From contig JASSKH010000002.1 of the NCBI GenBank assembly GCA_031763025.1, positions 19,782,168 to 19,846,167 of the forward strand: a DNA stretch of 64,000 bases, written 5' to 3'. The translations under genes and the position numbers were made by a program. The stretch's first letter is position 1, and every line of letters starts with the position of its first letter. This document shows, piece by piece, positions 10,246-23,873 of the stretch. A model generated the notes under the pieces. It saw nothing but the letters and a program-made list of their open reading frames with translations, was not told the origin of the DNA and made no database searches. Source of the stretch: Macrocystis pyrifera. Lineage: Eukaryota; Sar; Phaeophyceae; Laminariales; Laminariaceae.

Positions 10246-12576
10246 TGTTATGTATACGTACATTTGTCAAATTTTCGTACTTCAGCCAACTTTTCTCTTC
10301 GTACAAAAGCACTTTTCGGCATAACACGTAATGCTCGGAAACAGGAAGCCCGGCCGGACACATTGGTCGAGGTCTCGGTGCGATCCGTGCACTCTGGAGC
10401 ACGTGACGGGCGCCCAAAGTTTTTTTCCGGCGGGAGTGGATAAGACGATTTAACTGGTTTCAGTACGAGAGGCCTTATTTTGTACGTACGTATCGGTACA
10501 CATGCCCTCTGTTTTCTATCCCCGGCTCTCCTGAGCTGTGAGCACACAGCTCGGGCATATACCAGGTACACAACAGACAACATGCATATATCCCATCGTT
10601 CCAACGCTGCCGCCCACACGCCGTGCGTGTTCGACACACCCATATGCGCAGTGTTGCTGTGGTTGGTTGTGTTTGTCGGAGCCTGCCGTCCGCATTCCAT
10701 CGTATGCCATACACATGGTATATTTTTTATCCGTATGTGCCCAGGATGACGTATAATATCCCTACATTTTTTTTGGGTTGTTGCACGGAGCACGGACCAC
10801 CGCCTGGAGAACAATACCCACGTGCACAGAGCGTGCTTACCTCCAGCTTCCTACAGCACCACAACCAACCCTGTTGCCCAGCAGTGGGCACACCTTGCGC
10901 GTATGGATGATCGTACTGCGGCTCATTCGTACAGCAGCGTTCGTACAAAACATACTTACAGCAGTACAGTAGTTCTTGCAGTGTGTCCTACATTGCTGAC
11001 TGATAGATCCTAGAGCCAGCTGAAAGGCGATCAGTACACGTACGTTCCTCGCGTGACATTTTACATTTTACAGCAGTACTGCTGAATATGCAGTCGTACC
11101 TGTACAAGCTACTCTACTGCAGCAGGAGATCGTGCAACGTGTTTTAGATTGCGTAAAAAACACGACGCACCAGTTGTACAAGCACTGCTATTCTAGCGTG
11201 TACGTTTATACTGCGCTGGATAAATTTTCGTTTCCGAGGTTCGACTCGCACCATCCACGTTTTTTTTTTTTGTCAATTGACTTTTTTTGTACCAGGACTA
11301 CAACAGTACTACAGCGCTAATAATGATACATTCGTCCACACCTTGCTTTTCTGAACGTATAGCATGATATACTGTACTATTAGTTGGGTGTGTTTATTTT
11401 CCACTACTGACTTTTTTTGTGCCAGTACATTCATCCACATTGCTTTTCTGAACGTATAATATGTTATAGTCCATGTTACTTGTGTGTTTTAGCCCAAATG
11501 AAAGAGTTTGGGCGCGCTTGCGTGTGGCGTGCGTTCATACCTCAACATTTCACAGCTACTCTCCGAATACTTGGGAGTAAAGCAAAGCATGTTCGAGAAA
11601 ATACTGCTGCTAATACTGTAGGTACTTCGTACACTCGCAGTATTTCGAGGTTTTTGTACTCGAGATACTGCGAGTACTTGCAGTAGATATTTTGAGGTTC
11701 TGTAGATACTACTGCGTATACTTTCGGGCTCGCACTAATGCGGGGTTCGCTACTGCTGCTGGCATGGATACCGCCGGTTGTGCTTCAAGTATCTCGGGGT
11801 TCTGTACCGCGGGTACAAGTATACCAGATACTGTACTAGTCTAGCAGTATTTCGTCCGTTGGTAGTGTTCGTACTGCTGCTTCTGCGAGACTCAGTACTC
11901 ACTCGCAGTAGTGAAATACCCTCAACATGCCCAGTATACTTCGAGTATGAAGTATACTTCAACCGTCTGTGCACCGTGTCGACCAGTCTCAGGCCCAGCG
12001 TTCGGCACAAAACACACCCAGATAGTCCCACACGAATGGGAGTTGGAGCAAAGTACTTTCGCTGGAGACAATTTGAGCAGTCTGGCAGTATTTCGATATG
12101 CATGTACTGCGAATACTCTCAGTAGCTCGAGGTTCTGTACTGCGCATATTGCCTTGACCACAAGTATTACGGGTATTTCGTGTTTCGATACTACTGCGGG
12201 TACATACTTACCTGTATTCTCGGGGTTCGGTACTGCTCACACTCTCATTACTCTCAGTATTTGGGCTTTCTCAGTACTCGCAATATTTTTGCCGCCAGTA
12301 CTCCAATTGCTCTCAGTTCTCCGACTACGATTTGTTCTCGAGCATTTACCTGTGAAACCTTGATACTACCCCCCGAGCACCAAGAAACATTTATTTTGGG
12401 GAACATATATATTGTAGTACCAGTGTGTATAGTGTGTATTTATGTGCGATACCTTACTCAGCCGGTCACAGAGTATTATGGCGCAACCTCGACCACGCGC
12501 AACTTTTGTTGTACTTACGAATTAATCGCCGCGAGTCAGCTGGATCAATATATCTCCACTTACCGATATACCCTAT
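10246..12576 (+). mobile_element. Repeat family A, copy A3, 5' part
   Basis: Begins TGTTATGTATACGTAC, the same 5' end as A8. It lacks the segment between the GATCGTACTGCGGCT block and the CGTTCGTACAAAACATAC block (deletion near 10920). It is cut at the ACCGATATACCCTAT sequence by A4 at about 12577. The likely continuation is at 31503-32451. Confidence 0.65.
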
Positions 12577-14480
12577 GTATATTTGTCAAATTTTCGTACT
12601 TTTGTCAACTCTTCTCTTCGCACGAGCACTTTTAGGCAAAACACCAAGAACACGGACACGGCAAGCCCTGCCGAACACATTGGTATAGGTCTCAGCGCGA
12701 TCCGTGCACTCTGAAGCGCGTGGCGTGCGCTCAAAGTTTTTTTTTTTTTCCGGCCGGAGTGGATAAGACGATTCCCTTGGTTTCAGTGAGAGGCCTTACT
12801 TTGTACGTACGTATCGGTACATACATACTGTCTGTTTTTTCCCCTAGGCTCTCACGAGCTGTGAGCACACAGCTCAGACATATACCAGGTACACAACAGA
12901 CAACATGCACAGATCCCAACGTTCCAATGCTGCCGCCCACCCGCCCACCCGCCGTGCGTATGCGACACACCCATATGCGCAGTGTTGCTGTGGTTGGGTG
13001 CGTTTGTCGGAGCCTGCAGTCCGCATTCCACCGTCTGCCATATACTTTTTGATTCGTATATACCCAGGACGACGTATATATCCCTGTACATTTTTTTTGT
13101 GTTGCACGGAGCACGGACGACCGCCTAGAGAACAATAGCCACAGCAGTGCACAGAGCGTGCTTACCTCCAGCTTCCTATAGCATCACAACCCTGCTGCCC
13201 AGTAGCAGCAGCAGCAGTGGGCACACCTTGAGCGTATGGATGATCGTGCTGCGGCTATCACAGTTGGTTTATTCGATCAATCACTTGACCACGCCACGAA
13301 CACACCAACCAGCATCACACACCTCTCCCTGCTTCAGAATCTTTTTCTGCTTATTACTGTGTGTGATCCAACATTGCCACTGCGCCAGCTGTGCTCAGCA
13401 CAGTGCGCCAACAGCAGCAGCAGGCAGGGTACCATACGCATGCGAAAGATCCGCGTTGTAAGCTCAGTACTAATGTAGTTCGTTGTTGTTGTCATCGGCA
13501 TTGGCCAATGCACGTACCTTCCGCAGTGTGTGACCCATTATCCTCGGATCGATATAATCGTCTCGAGTAAAACAAAAACCAATCGTTCGTACTACTGTAC
13601 AACAAATTATTCGTACAGCAGCGTTCGTACAAAACATACTTAGAGCAGTAGTTCTCATTGCTGTGTGTCCTACATTGCTGACCGATAGATCTTAGAGCCA
13701 GCTGAAAGGGGGTCAGTACACGCACGTTCCTCGCGTGGCGCTCTACAGCAGTACTGCTGTGTATAGACCGGCGTCCCCGGTGGCTTGGTAGGTGGTCCGC
13801 GTGCCTGTCAAGATCAATTTCGTGGGTTCAAGTCTCACCGAGTGCATGCTCATAGGGACTTTTTCATGCATAAAAAATTGATAAGCTGAAAGCGTGAAAG
13901 CGTGAGTTGGCTACATTCGATGAAAATCGACGAGCAGTGGGAATGCTGAACCTTATGCGCGACAAAAAATAAAGGCACGTACCCGGGGGGAGAAGGGACG
14001 ACACCTGTGACCACGGCTTGTCCAGAAGATCGTCGAGCGTAAAACCTCCTACGAGTGGGCTGGAAAGTAAAAGTGATGAAGAAAAAAAAAAAAAAAAAAA
14101 AATGCAGTCGTACCTGTACAAGCTACTCCACTGCTGTAGGAGATCATTCGAAGTGTTTTAGATTGCGTAAAATACACAACGTGCCAGTTGTACGAGCACT
14201 GCTGTTGTGTCTAGGGTAGAGGGTAGACGTTTATACTGAGCGCGATTAAATTTTCGTTTCAGAGGTTCGACTCGCACCATCCACGCTTTTTTTTTTATTC
14301 ACATTTGACTTTTTTTGTACCAGAGGACTAACTATTAATAATACATTCGTCCACACCTTGCTTTTCTGAGCGTATTGTATGATATATTGCTGTAATATAA
14401 GTTGTGTGTGTTTATTTTCCACTTCTGCCTTTTTTTGTACCAGTACATTCATCCACCTTGCTTTTCTGAACGTATATTAT
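12577..14480 (+). mobile_element. Repeat family A, copy A4, first segment
   Basis: 5' end GTATATTTGTCAAATTTTCG, running to the GCTTTTCTGAACGTATA block, where A5 is inserted (about 14481). A SINE is inserted at 13770-14102. Further pieces of the same copy lie at 17345-17796, 23438-23873 and 26402-26568, each starting exactly where the previous piece stopped. Confidence 0.7.
13770..14102 (+). mobile_element. tRNA-derived SINE, copy 2
   Basis: The same head as copy 1 (box A-like GGTGGCTTGGTAGG, box B-like GGGTTCAAGTC) and a poly-A tail of 20 or more bases (near 14082-14102). It interrupts the ACAGCAGTACTGCTGT / TGCAGTCGTACCTG sequence of A4, which is uninterrupted in A5 near 15640-15675. Confidence 0.85.
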
Positions 14481-17344
14481 GTATGTATACGTATATTTGT
14501 CAAATTTACGGCGTACTTTTGCCAACTTTTCTCTTCGCACGAGCACTTTTAGGCAAAACATTAAGGACACGGACACGGGAAGCCCTGCCGGACACATTGG
14601 TCTAGGTCTCGGCGCGATCCGTGCACTCTGAAGCGCGTGGCGGGCGCTCAAAGTTTTTTTTTTCCGGCGGGAGTGGATAAGACGATTTCCCTGGTTTCAG
14701 TGAGAGGCCTTACTTTGTACGTACGTATCGGTACATACATGCTGCCTGTTTTCTCCCCTAGGCTCTCATGAGCTATGAGCACACAGCTCAGACATATGCC
14801 AGGTACACAACAGACAACATGCACAGATCCTAACGTTCCAACGCCGCCGCCCCCCCGTCCACCCGCCGTGCGTGCGCGACACACCCTTACGCGCAGTGTT
14901 GCTGTGGTTGGTTGCGTTTGTCGGAGCCTGCAGTCCGCACTATTGATCCGTATATACCCAGGATGACGTATATATCCCTGTACATTTTTTTTGTGTTGCA
15001 CGGAGCACGGACCACCGCCTGGAGAACAATAGCCACAGCAGTGCACAGAGCGTGCTTACCTCCAGCTTCCTATAGCATCACAACCCTGCTGCCCAGTAGC
15101 AGCAGCAGCAGTGGGCACACCTTGCGCGTATGCATGATCGTACTGCGGCTATCACGGTTTATTCGATCGATCACTTGACCACGCCACGAACACACCAACC
15201 AGCATCACACACCTCTCTACCCGCTTCAGAATCCTCTTCTTCTGTGTGTGATCCAACATTGCCACTGCTCCAGCTGTGCTCAGCACAGTGCGCCAACAGC
15301 AGCAGCAGGCAGGGTACTATGTGCATGCGGAAGATCCGCGCTGTAAGCTCAGTACTACTGCCGTAGTTCGTTGTTGTTGCCATCGGCATTGGCCGATGCA
15401 CGTACCTTCCGCAGTGTGTGACCCATTATCCCCGGATCTATATATTCGTCGTCTCAGGTACAACAAGAACAAATCGTTCGTGCTGTGCAACAAATTATTC
15501 GTACAGCAGCGCTCGTACAAACCATACTTACAGCAGTACTTCTCATTGCTGTGTGTCCTACATTGCTGACCGATAGATCCTAGAGCCAGCTGAAAGGGGG
15601 TCAGTACACGTACGTTCCTCGCATGGCATTCTACAGCAGTACTGCTGTATATGCAGTCGTACCTGTACAAGCTACTCTACTGTTGTAGGAGATCGTGCAA
15701 AGTGTTGTAGATTGCGTAAAAATCGCGACGTGCGAGTTTTTCGAGCACTGTTCTATTAATAGCATAGATGTTTATACTGCGCGCGATAAAATTTTCGTTT
15801 CCGAGGTTCGACTCGCACCATCCACGCTTTTTTTTTTAATTCACTTTTTTTTGTTACTTTTTTTGTACCCAGACTACAACAACAGTACTACTGATATTAA
15901 TACTAATACTTTCGTCCACACCTTGCTTTTCTGAGCGTATACGTAGTATGATATATTGTACCTACGATAACATAATAAGTTGTGTGTGTTTATTTTCCAC
16001 TGGCTTTTTTTGTACCGACCAGTACATTCATCCACCTTGTTTTCTGAACGTGTAATATCATATTGTAGTTACTTGTGTGTTTTTACCCAAGGTAAAGAGT
16101 TTGGGCGCGCGTATGTGTGGCGTGCGTTCACACCTCAACATTTCACAGCTACTCCCAATAGTTGGGAGTAAAGCAAAGTATGTTCGAGAGAGTACTGCTC
16201 TTATTATCGTAGGTATATTACTTCGTACACTCGCAGTATTTTGAGGTTCTATCGATACTACTTCGTATACTTTCGGGCTCGCACTAACGCGGGGTTCGCT
16301 ACCGCTGCTAGCGTGGATACCCCTTGTTGTGCTTCAAGTGTCTCGGGGTTCTGTACCGCGGGTACTACAAGTATTCTAGTCTACACAGTAGCAGTATTTC
16401 GTCCGTTGGTAGTGTTCGTACTGCTACTTCTGCGAGACTCAGTACTAACTCGCAGTAATGAAATACCCTCAACATGCCCAGTATACTTCGAGTGAGTATC
16501 ATGTATACTTCAACCGTCTGTGCACCGCGTCGACAATTCTCAGGCCCAGCGTTCCGCACCAAACACACCTAGATAGTCCCACACGAGTGAGTGGAGTTGG
16601 AGCAAACCACTTTCGCCGGATACAACTTGAGTACTTAAAGCAGTCTGGCAGTATTTCGAGATACGCATTTGCGAGGAATATATATCATGCATGTACTGCG
16701 AATACTCTCAGTATCTCGAGGTTCTGTACTGCGCATATTGCGTTTACTCCAAGTATTTTGTGTTTCGATACTACTGCGGGTGCATACTTTCCTGTATTCT
16801 CGGAGTTCGGTGCTGCTCACACTCTCATTACTCTCAGTATTTGGGCCTTCTCAGTACTGGCAATATTTTTGCCGCCACTACTCCAATACTCTCAGTGCTC
16901 GGACTACGATTTGTTCTCGCCGAGCATTTATCTGTGAAACCTTGATGTTACCCTGAGCACCAAGAAACATTTATTTTGGGGGAACATATATATACATTGT
17001 ACCAGTATGTATGTGCTGTACCTTACTCAAGCGGTCACATAGTATTATGGCGCAACCTCGACCTCGCGCAACTTTTTTGTACCAGGTATGAATTAATCGC
17101 CGCGAGTTGGCTGGATCAATATATCCACTTATCGCTACCCTATTTTATATTATTGTAGTAATGGTCCCACACTAATTCCGCGAACAACAAGCAGTATAAC
17201 AGTCTGTTCTCAAAAAAATGTAGTGTGTGTCTTCACGTTAAAATGATGGGTGGATGCAGGTACTACTTCCACACAAGTGTGCAGGGTTGCATAGGAATAT
17301 TATTTCGCTCTTGCGCCACTCCCCTATTCATAGGGCACCTCCCG
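14481..17344 (+). mobile_element. Repeat family A, copy A5 (near full length)
   Basis: From TATGTATACGTATATTTG to GGGCACCTCCCG. The last 13 or so bases of the usual 3' end are missing, cut within the terminal hairpin. The next base resumes A4 with AGTAACTTGTGTTTTTACCC, the sequence that follows the A4 interruption point in uncut copies. This is one of the clean bracket-type nestings. Confidence 0.75.
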
Positions 17345-17796
17345 AGTAACTTGTGTTTTTACCCAAGGTAAAGAGTTTGGGCGCGCTTACGTGTGGCGTG
17401 CGTTCACACCTCAACATTTCACAGCTACTCCCAATAGTTGGGAGTAAAGCAAAATATGTTCGAGAAAATACCGCTATTATTATTGTAGGTACTTCGTACA
17501 CTCGCAGTATTTCGGGGTTTTTGTACTGGAGATACTGCGAGTACTCGCAGTATTTTGAGGTTCTGTCGATACTACTTCGTATTCTTTCGGGCTCGCACTA
17601 ATGCGGGGTTCGCTGCTGTTGCTGGCGTAGATACCCCCTGTTGTGCTTCAAGTGTCTCGGGGTTCTGTACCGCGAGTACTACAAGTATCTAGTCTAGCAG
17701 TATTTCGTCCGCTGGTAGTGTTCGTACTGCTGCTTCTGCGAGACACAGTACTCCCAGTAATGAAATACCCTCAATATGCCCAGAATACTTCGAGTA
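17345..17796 (+). mobile_element. Repeat family A, copy A4, second segment
   Basis: Resumes after A5 with the TTTACCCAAGGTAAAGAG block, continues through the ACTCCCAA hairpin (17427-17445) and the palindrome at 17532-17553, and is cut at CAGAATACTTCGAG by A6. Confidence 0.75.
17532..17553. repeat. 22-bp perfect palindrome
   Basis: Each arm reads ATACTGCGAGT. The identical palindrome is at 21982-22003 in A7, with one mismatch in A6 near 19635. A nearby inverted copy of the arm (ACTCGCAGTATTTCG) allows alternative foldbacks. Confidence 0.85.
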
Positions 17797-20390
17797 TATG
17801 TATACGTATATTTGTCAAATTTTCGGCGTACTTTTGCCAACTTTTCTCTTCGCACGAGCACTTTTAGGCAAAACACTAAGAACACGGACACGGGAAGCCC
17901 CGCGGGACACATTGGTCCAGGTCTCGGCGCGATCCGTGCACTCTGAAAGCGCGTGGCGGGCGCTCAAAGTTTTTTTTCCGGCGGGAGTGGATGAGACGAT
18001 TTCCCTGGTTTCAGTAAGAGGCCTTACTTTGTACGTACGTATCGGTACATACATGCTTTCAGTTTTCGCCCCTAGGCTCCACGAGCTGTCTGTTTACTCC
18101 CCTAGACTCTCACGAGCTGTGAGCACACAGCTCAGACATATACCAGGTACACAACAGACAACATGCACAGATCCCAACGTTCCAACGCTGCCGCCCCCCC
18201 GCCCACCCGCCAGCGTGTGCGACACACCCATATGCGCAGTGTTGCTGTGGTTGGTTGCGTTTGCGGGAGCCTGCAGTCCGCATTCCACCGTCTGCCATAT
18301 ACTTTTTGATTCGTATATACCCAGGATGACGTATTCCCTGTACATTTTTTTTGTGTTGTTGCACGGAGCACGGACCACCGCCTACAGAAAAATAGCCACA
18401 GCAGTGCACAGAGCGTGCTTACCTCCAGCTTACTACAGCACCACAACCCTGCTGCCCTGCTGCCCGGCAGCAGCACCAGTGGTAGTGCAGCAGCAGCAGT
18501 GGGCACACCTTGCGCGTATGGATGATCGTACTGCGGCTATCACAGTTGGTTCATTCAATCAATCACTTGACCACGCCACAAATACACCAACCAGCATCAC
18601 ACACCTCTCTCCCTGCTTCTCTTCTTCTCTGCTTATTGCTGTGTGTGATCCAACATTGCCACTGCTCCAGCTGCGCTCAGCACAGGGCGCCAACAGCAGC
18701 AGCAGGCAGGGTACTATGCGCATGTGGACGATCCGCGCTGTAAGCTCAGTACTACTGTGGTTCGTTGTTGTTGCCATCGACATTGGCCGATGCACGTACC
18801 TTCCGCAATGTGCGACCCATTATCCCCGGATCGACATATTCGTCGTCTCGAGTACAACAAAAACAAATCATTCGTACTGCTGTACAACAAATTATTCATG
18901 CAGACAGCAGCGTTCGTACAAAACATACTTAGAGCAGTAGTTCTCATTGCTGTGTGTCCTACATTGCTGCCCGATAGATCCTAGAGCCAACTGAAAGGGG
19001 ATCAGAACACGTACGTTCCTCGCGTGGCATTCTACAGCAGTACTGCTGTATATGCAGTCGTACCTGTACAAGCTACTCTACTGCTGTATGTAGGAGATCG
19101 TGCAAAGTGTTTAGATTGCGTAAAAAACATGACGTCACAGTTGTACGAGCACTGTTCTAGCGTATGCGCTTATACTGCGCGCGATAAAAATTTCGTTTCC
19201 GAGGTTCGACTCGCACCATCCAGGCTTTTTTTTAAGTTCACTTGACTTTTTTTGTACCAGGACTACAACAACAAAATAGTAGTATCATTAATAATAGTAC
19301 ATTCGTCCACACCTTGCTTTTCTGAGCGTATAGTATGATATACTGTATACAAGTTGTGTGTGTTTATTTTCCACATCTGTTTTTTTGTACCAGTACATTC
19401 ATCCACCTTGCTTTCTGAACGTATAATATGATATACCTGGTACAAGTTACTTGTGTTTGTGTTGATTACCCAAGGTAAAGAGTTTGGGCGCGCTTACGTG
19501 CGGCGTGCGTTCACATCTCAATATTTCACAGCTACTCCCAATAGTTGGGAGTAAAGCAAAGTATGTTCGAGAAAATATTATTATTATCGTAGGTACTTCG
19601 TACACTCGCAGTATTTCGGGGTTCTTGTACTCGAGATACTGCGAGCACTCGCAGTATTTTGAGGTTCTGTTGTACTACTTCAGATACTTTCGGGCTCGCA
19701 CTAATGCGGGGTTCGCTACTGCTGCTGGCGTGGATACCCCCTGTTGTGCTTCAAGAGTCTCGGGGTTCTGTACCACGGGTACTACAAGTATTCTAGTCCA
19801 GCAGTATTTCGTCCGTTGGTAGTGTTCGTACTGCTGCTTCTGCGAGACTCAGTACTCGCAGTAATGAGATACCCTCAATATGCCCAGTATACTTCGAGTG
19901 AGTATCATGTATACTTGAACCGTCTGTGCACCGCGTCGACAATTCTCAGGCCCAGCGTTCGGAACAAAACACACCTAGATAGTCCCACACGAGTGGGAGT
20001 TGGAGCAAACCACTTTCGCTGGAGACAACTTGATTGAGTACTTAAAGCAGTCTGGCAGTATTTCGAGATACGCATTCGCGAGGAATATATATATACGCAT
20101 GTACTGCGAATACTCTCAATATCTCGAGGTTCTGTACTGCGCATATTGCCTTTACTTCAAGTATTTCGTGTTTGGATACTACTACTGCGGGTACATACTT
20201 TCCTCTATTCTCGGGGTTCGGTACTGCTCACACTCTCATTACTCTCAGTATTTGGACCTTCTCAGCACTGGCAATATTTTGGCCGCCACTACTCCAATAC
20301 AGTGCTCAGACTACGATTTGTTCTCGAGCATTTATCTGTGAAACCTTGATGTTCCCTGAGCACCAAGAAACATTTATTTTGGGGGAACAT
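17797..20390 (+). mobile_element. Repeat family A, copy A6, first segment
   Basis: 5' end GTATACGTATATTTGTC. It carries all blocks up to GGGGGAACATATAT, where A7 is inserted. It contains the longest open frame in the array (17798-18940, 380 codons). That frame is broken in every other A copy and crosses the CAG-rich and palindromic blocks, so I treat it as fortuitous. Confidence 0.75.
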
Positions 20391-23082
20391 ATATGTATAC
20401 GTATATTTGTCAAATTTTCGTACTTTTGCCAACTTTTCTCTTCGCACGAGCACTTTTAGGCAAAACACTAAGTACACGGACACGGGAAGCCCTGCCGGAC
20501 ACATTGGTCTAGGCCTCAGCGCGATCCGTGCACTCTGAAGCGCGTGGCGGGCGCTCAAAGTTTCTTTTCCGGCGGGAGCGGATAAGACGATTTCCCTGGT
20601 TTCAGTAAGAGGCCTTACTTTGTACGTACGTATCGGTACATACATGGTCATGCTGTCTGTTTTCTCCCCTAGGCTCTCACGAGCTGTGAACACACAGCTC
20701 AGACATATACCAGGTACACAACAGACAACATGCACAGATCCGAACGTCCCAACGCTGCCGCCCCCCCCCCCCCCCCGCCCACCCGCCGTGCGTGTGCGAC
20801 ACACCCATATGCGCAGTGTTGCTGTGGTTGGTTGCCTTTGTCGGAGCCTGCAGTCCGCATTCCACCGTTTGCCATACGCGTATACTTTTTGATCCATATA
20901 TATCCCAGGATGACGTATATATCCCTGTACATATATTTTGTGTTGCACGGAGCACGGACCACCGCCTAGAGAACAATAGCCACAGCAGTGCACAGAGCGC
21001 GCTTACCTCCAGCTTCCTACAGCACCACAACCCTGCTGCCCTGCTGCCCAGCAGCAGCAGCAGTGGGCACACCTTGCGCGTATGGCATGATCGTACTGCG
21101 GCTATCACAGTTGGTTTATTCGATCGATCACTTGACCACGCCACGAACTAACTATTGCTGTGCGTGATCCAACATTGCCACTGGTCGAGCTGTGCTCAGC
21201 ACAGTGCGCCAACAGCAGCAGCAGGCAGGGTACTATGCGCATGTGGAAGATCCGCGCTGGAAGCTCAGTACTACTACTGTACGAGTAGTTCGTTGTTGTT
21301 GCCATCTTCATTGGCCGATGCACGTATACCTTCCGCAGTGTGTGATCCATTATCCCCGGATCGATATATCTCGAGTAAAACAAAAACTATTAATAATCGT
21401 TCTTACTGCTGTACAACAAAATTATTCGTACAGCAGCGTTCGTACAAAGCATACTTGCAGCAGTAGTAGTTCTCATTGCTGCGTGTCTTACATTGCTGAC
21501 CGATAGATCCTAGAGCCAGCTGAAAGGGGGTCAGTACACGTACGTTCCTCGCGTGGCATTCTACAGCAGTACTGCTGTAGGAGATCGTGCTAAGTGATGT
21601 AGATTGCGTAAAAACACGACGTGCCAGTTGTACGAGCACTGTTCTAGCGTAGACGTTTATACTGCGCGCGATAAAATTTTCGTTTCCGAGGTTCGAGTCG
21701 CACCATCCACGCTTTTTTTATATTCCACTTTTGACTTTTTTTGTACCAGTACATTCATCCACCTTGCTTTTCTGAACGTATAATATGATGTACAAGTTAC
21801 TTGTGTGTTTTTACCCAAGGTCAAGAGTTTGGGCGCGCTTACGTGTGGCGTGCGTTCACACCTCAACATTTCACAGCTACTCCCAATAGTTAGGAGTAAA
21901 GCAAAGTATGTTCCAGAAGATACTGATTATTATCGTAGGTACTTCGTACACTCGCAGTATTTCGGGGTTTTTGTACTCGAGATACTGCGAGTACTCGCAG
22001 TATTTTGAGGTTTTGTCGATACTACTTCGTATACTTTCGGGCTCGCACTAATACGGGGTTCGCTACTGCTGCTGGCGTGGATACCCCCTGTTGTGCTTCA
22101 AGTGTCTCGGGGTTCTGTACCGCGGGTAGTACAAGTATTCTAGTCTACAGCAGTAGCAGTATTTCGTCCGTTGGTAGTGTTCGTACTGCTGCTTCTTCTG
22201 CGAGACTCAGTACTCGCAGTAATGAAATACCCTCAACATGCCCAGTGTACTTCGAGCATGATGTATACTGCAACCGTCTGTGCACCGCGTCGACAATTCT
22301 CAGGCCCAGCGTTCTGCACCGAACACACCCAGATAGTCCCACACGAGTGGGAGTTGGAGAAAACCACTTTCGCTGGAGACGATTTGAGTACTTAAAGCAG
22401 TCTGCTAGTATTTCGAGGTACGCATTTACGAGGAATATATATCATGCATGTACTGCGAAATACTCTCAGTATCTCGAGGTTCTGTACTGCGCATATTGCC
22501 TTATATTTCGTGTTTCGATACTACTGCGGGTACATACTTTCCTGTATTCTCGGGGTTCGGTACCGCTCACACTCTCATTACTCTCAGTATTTGGGCCTTC
22601 TCAGTGCTGGCAATATTTTAGCCGCCAGTACTCCAATACTCTCAGTGCTCGGACTACGATTTGTTCTCGAGCATTTATCTGTGAATGGTGTTACCCTGAG
22701 CACCAAGAAACATTTATTTTGGGGGAACATATATATTGTACCAATATGTATGTGCTGTACCTTACTCAACCGGTCACAAAGTACTATGGCGCAACCTCGA
22801 CCTCGCGCAACTTTTTTGTAGTCACGAATTAATCGCCGCGAGTCAGCTGGATCAATATATCTCCACTTACCGCTACCCTATTTTATATTATTGTAGTAAT
22901 GATCCCACACTATAATTCCGTGAACAGTATAATAGTCTGTCCTCAAAAATATGTTGTGTGTTCTTGATGGGTGGATGCAGGTACTACTTCTACACAAGTG
23001 TGCAGGGTTGCATACATACGAATATTATTTCGCTCTTGCGCCACTCCCCTATTCATACGGCACCTCCCGGAGGGGAACCTTG
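20391..23082 (+). mobile_element. Repeat family A, copy A7 (end to end, innermost)
   Basis: From ATATGTATACGTATATTTG to CTCCCGGAGGGGAACCTTG. The next bases, TATATTGTACCAGTATG, are the continuation of A6 from its cut. The uncut sequence GGGGGAACATATATATTG is seen inside A7 itself (near 22725). This gives a clean related empty site and defines both ends of the family to within the (TA)n ambiguity. A cytosine run lies near 20760-20776. Confidence 0.8.
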
Positions 23083-23437
23083 TATATTGTACCAGTATGT
23101 ATGTGCTGTACCTTACTCAACCGGTTACAACGTATTATGGCGCAACCTCGACCTCGCGCAACTTTTTTGTACTTACGAATTAATCGCAGCGAGTCAGCTG
23201 GATCAATATATCCACTCACCGCTACCCTATTATATAGTATTGTAGCAATGATCCCCCACGAATTCCGTGAACAATATATAATAGTCTGTTCTCAAACATA
23301 TGTTGTGAGTGTTCACGGTAAAATGATGGGTGGATGCAGGTGCTACTTCTAAAAAAGTGTGCAGGGTTTCATACGAGTATTATTTTGCTCTTGCGCCACT
23401 CCCCTATTAATACGGCACCTCCCGGAGGGGAACCTTG
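23083..23437 (+). mobile_element. Repeat family A, copy A6, 3' end
   Basis: Contains the GTGCTGTACCTTACTC block, the GCGCAACCTCGACC block and the canonical 3' end (CTCCCGGAGGGGAACCTTG) at 23437. It is followed by TATGATGTATACTTC, the continuation of A4. Confidence 0.75.
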
Positions 23438-23873
23438 TATGATGTATACTTCAACCGTCTGTGCACCGCGTCGACAATTCTCAGGCCCAGCGTTCGATAC
23501 TGCTCACACCCTCATTACTCTCAGCATTTGGGCCTTCTCAGTGCTGGCAATATTTTTGCCGTCAGTACTCCAATACTCTCAGTGCTCGGACTACGATTTG
23601 TTCTCCAGCATTTATCTGTGAAACCTTGATGTTACCCTGAGCACCAAGAAACATTTATTTTGGGGGAACATATATATTGTACCAGTACGTAACATATATA
23701 TTGTACCAGTATGTATGTGCTGCACCTTACTCAACCGGTCACAAAGTATTATGGCGCAACCTCGACCTCGCGCAACTTTTTTGTACTTACGAATTAATCA
23801 TACATACGAATTAATCACCGCTAGCCAGCTGGATCAATATATCCACTTACCGCTACCCTATTTTATATTATTG
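23438..23873 (+). mobile_element. Repeat family A, copy A4, third segment
   Basis: Resumes at the ACTTCAACCGTCTGTGC block, has an internal deletion at GCCCAGCGTTCGATACTGC, contains a short duplication of the AACATATATATTGTACC sequence (near 23667-23708), and is cut at TTTATATTATTG by B3. Confidence 0.7.

Noticed and set aside
17798..18940. 380-codon ORF as a real gene
   Set aside because: The frame is broken in every other family A copy and there is no recognisable domain, so it is not listed as a CDS.
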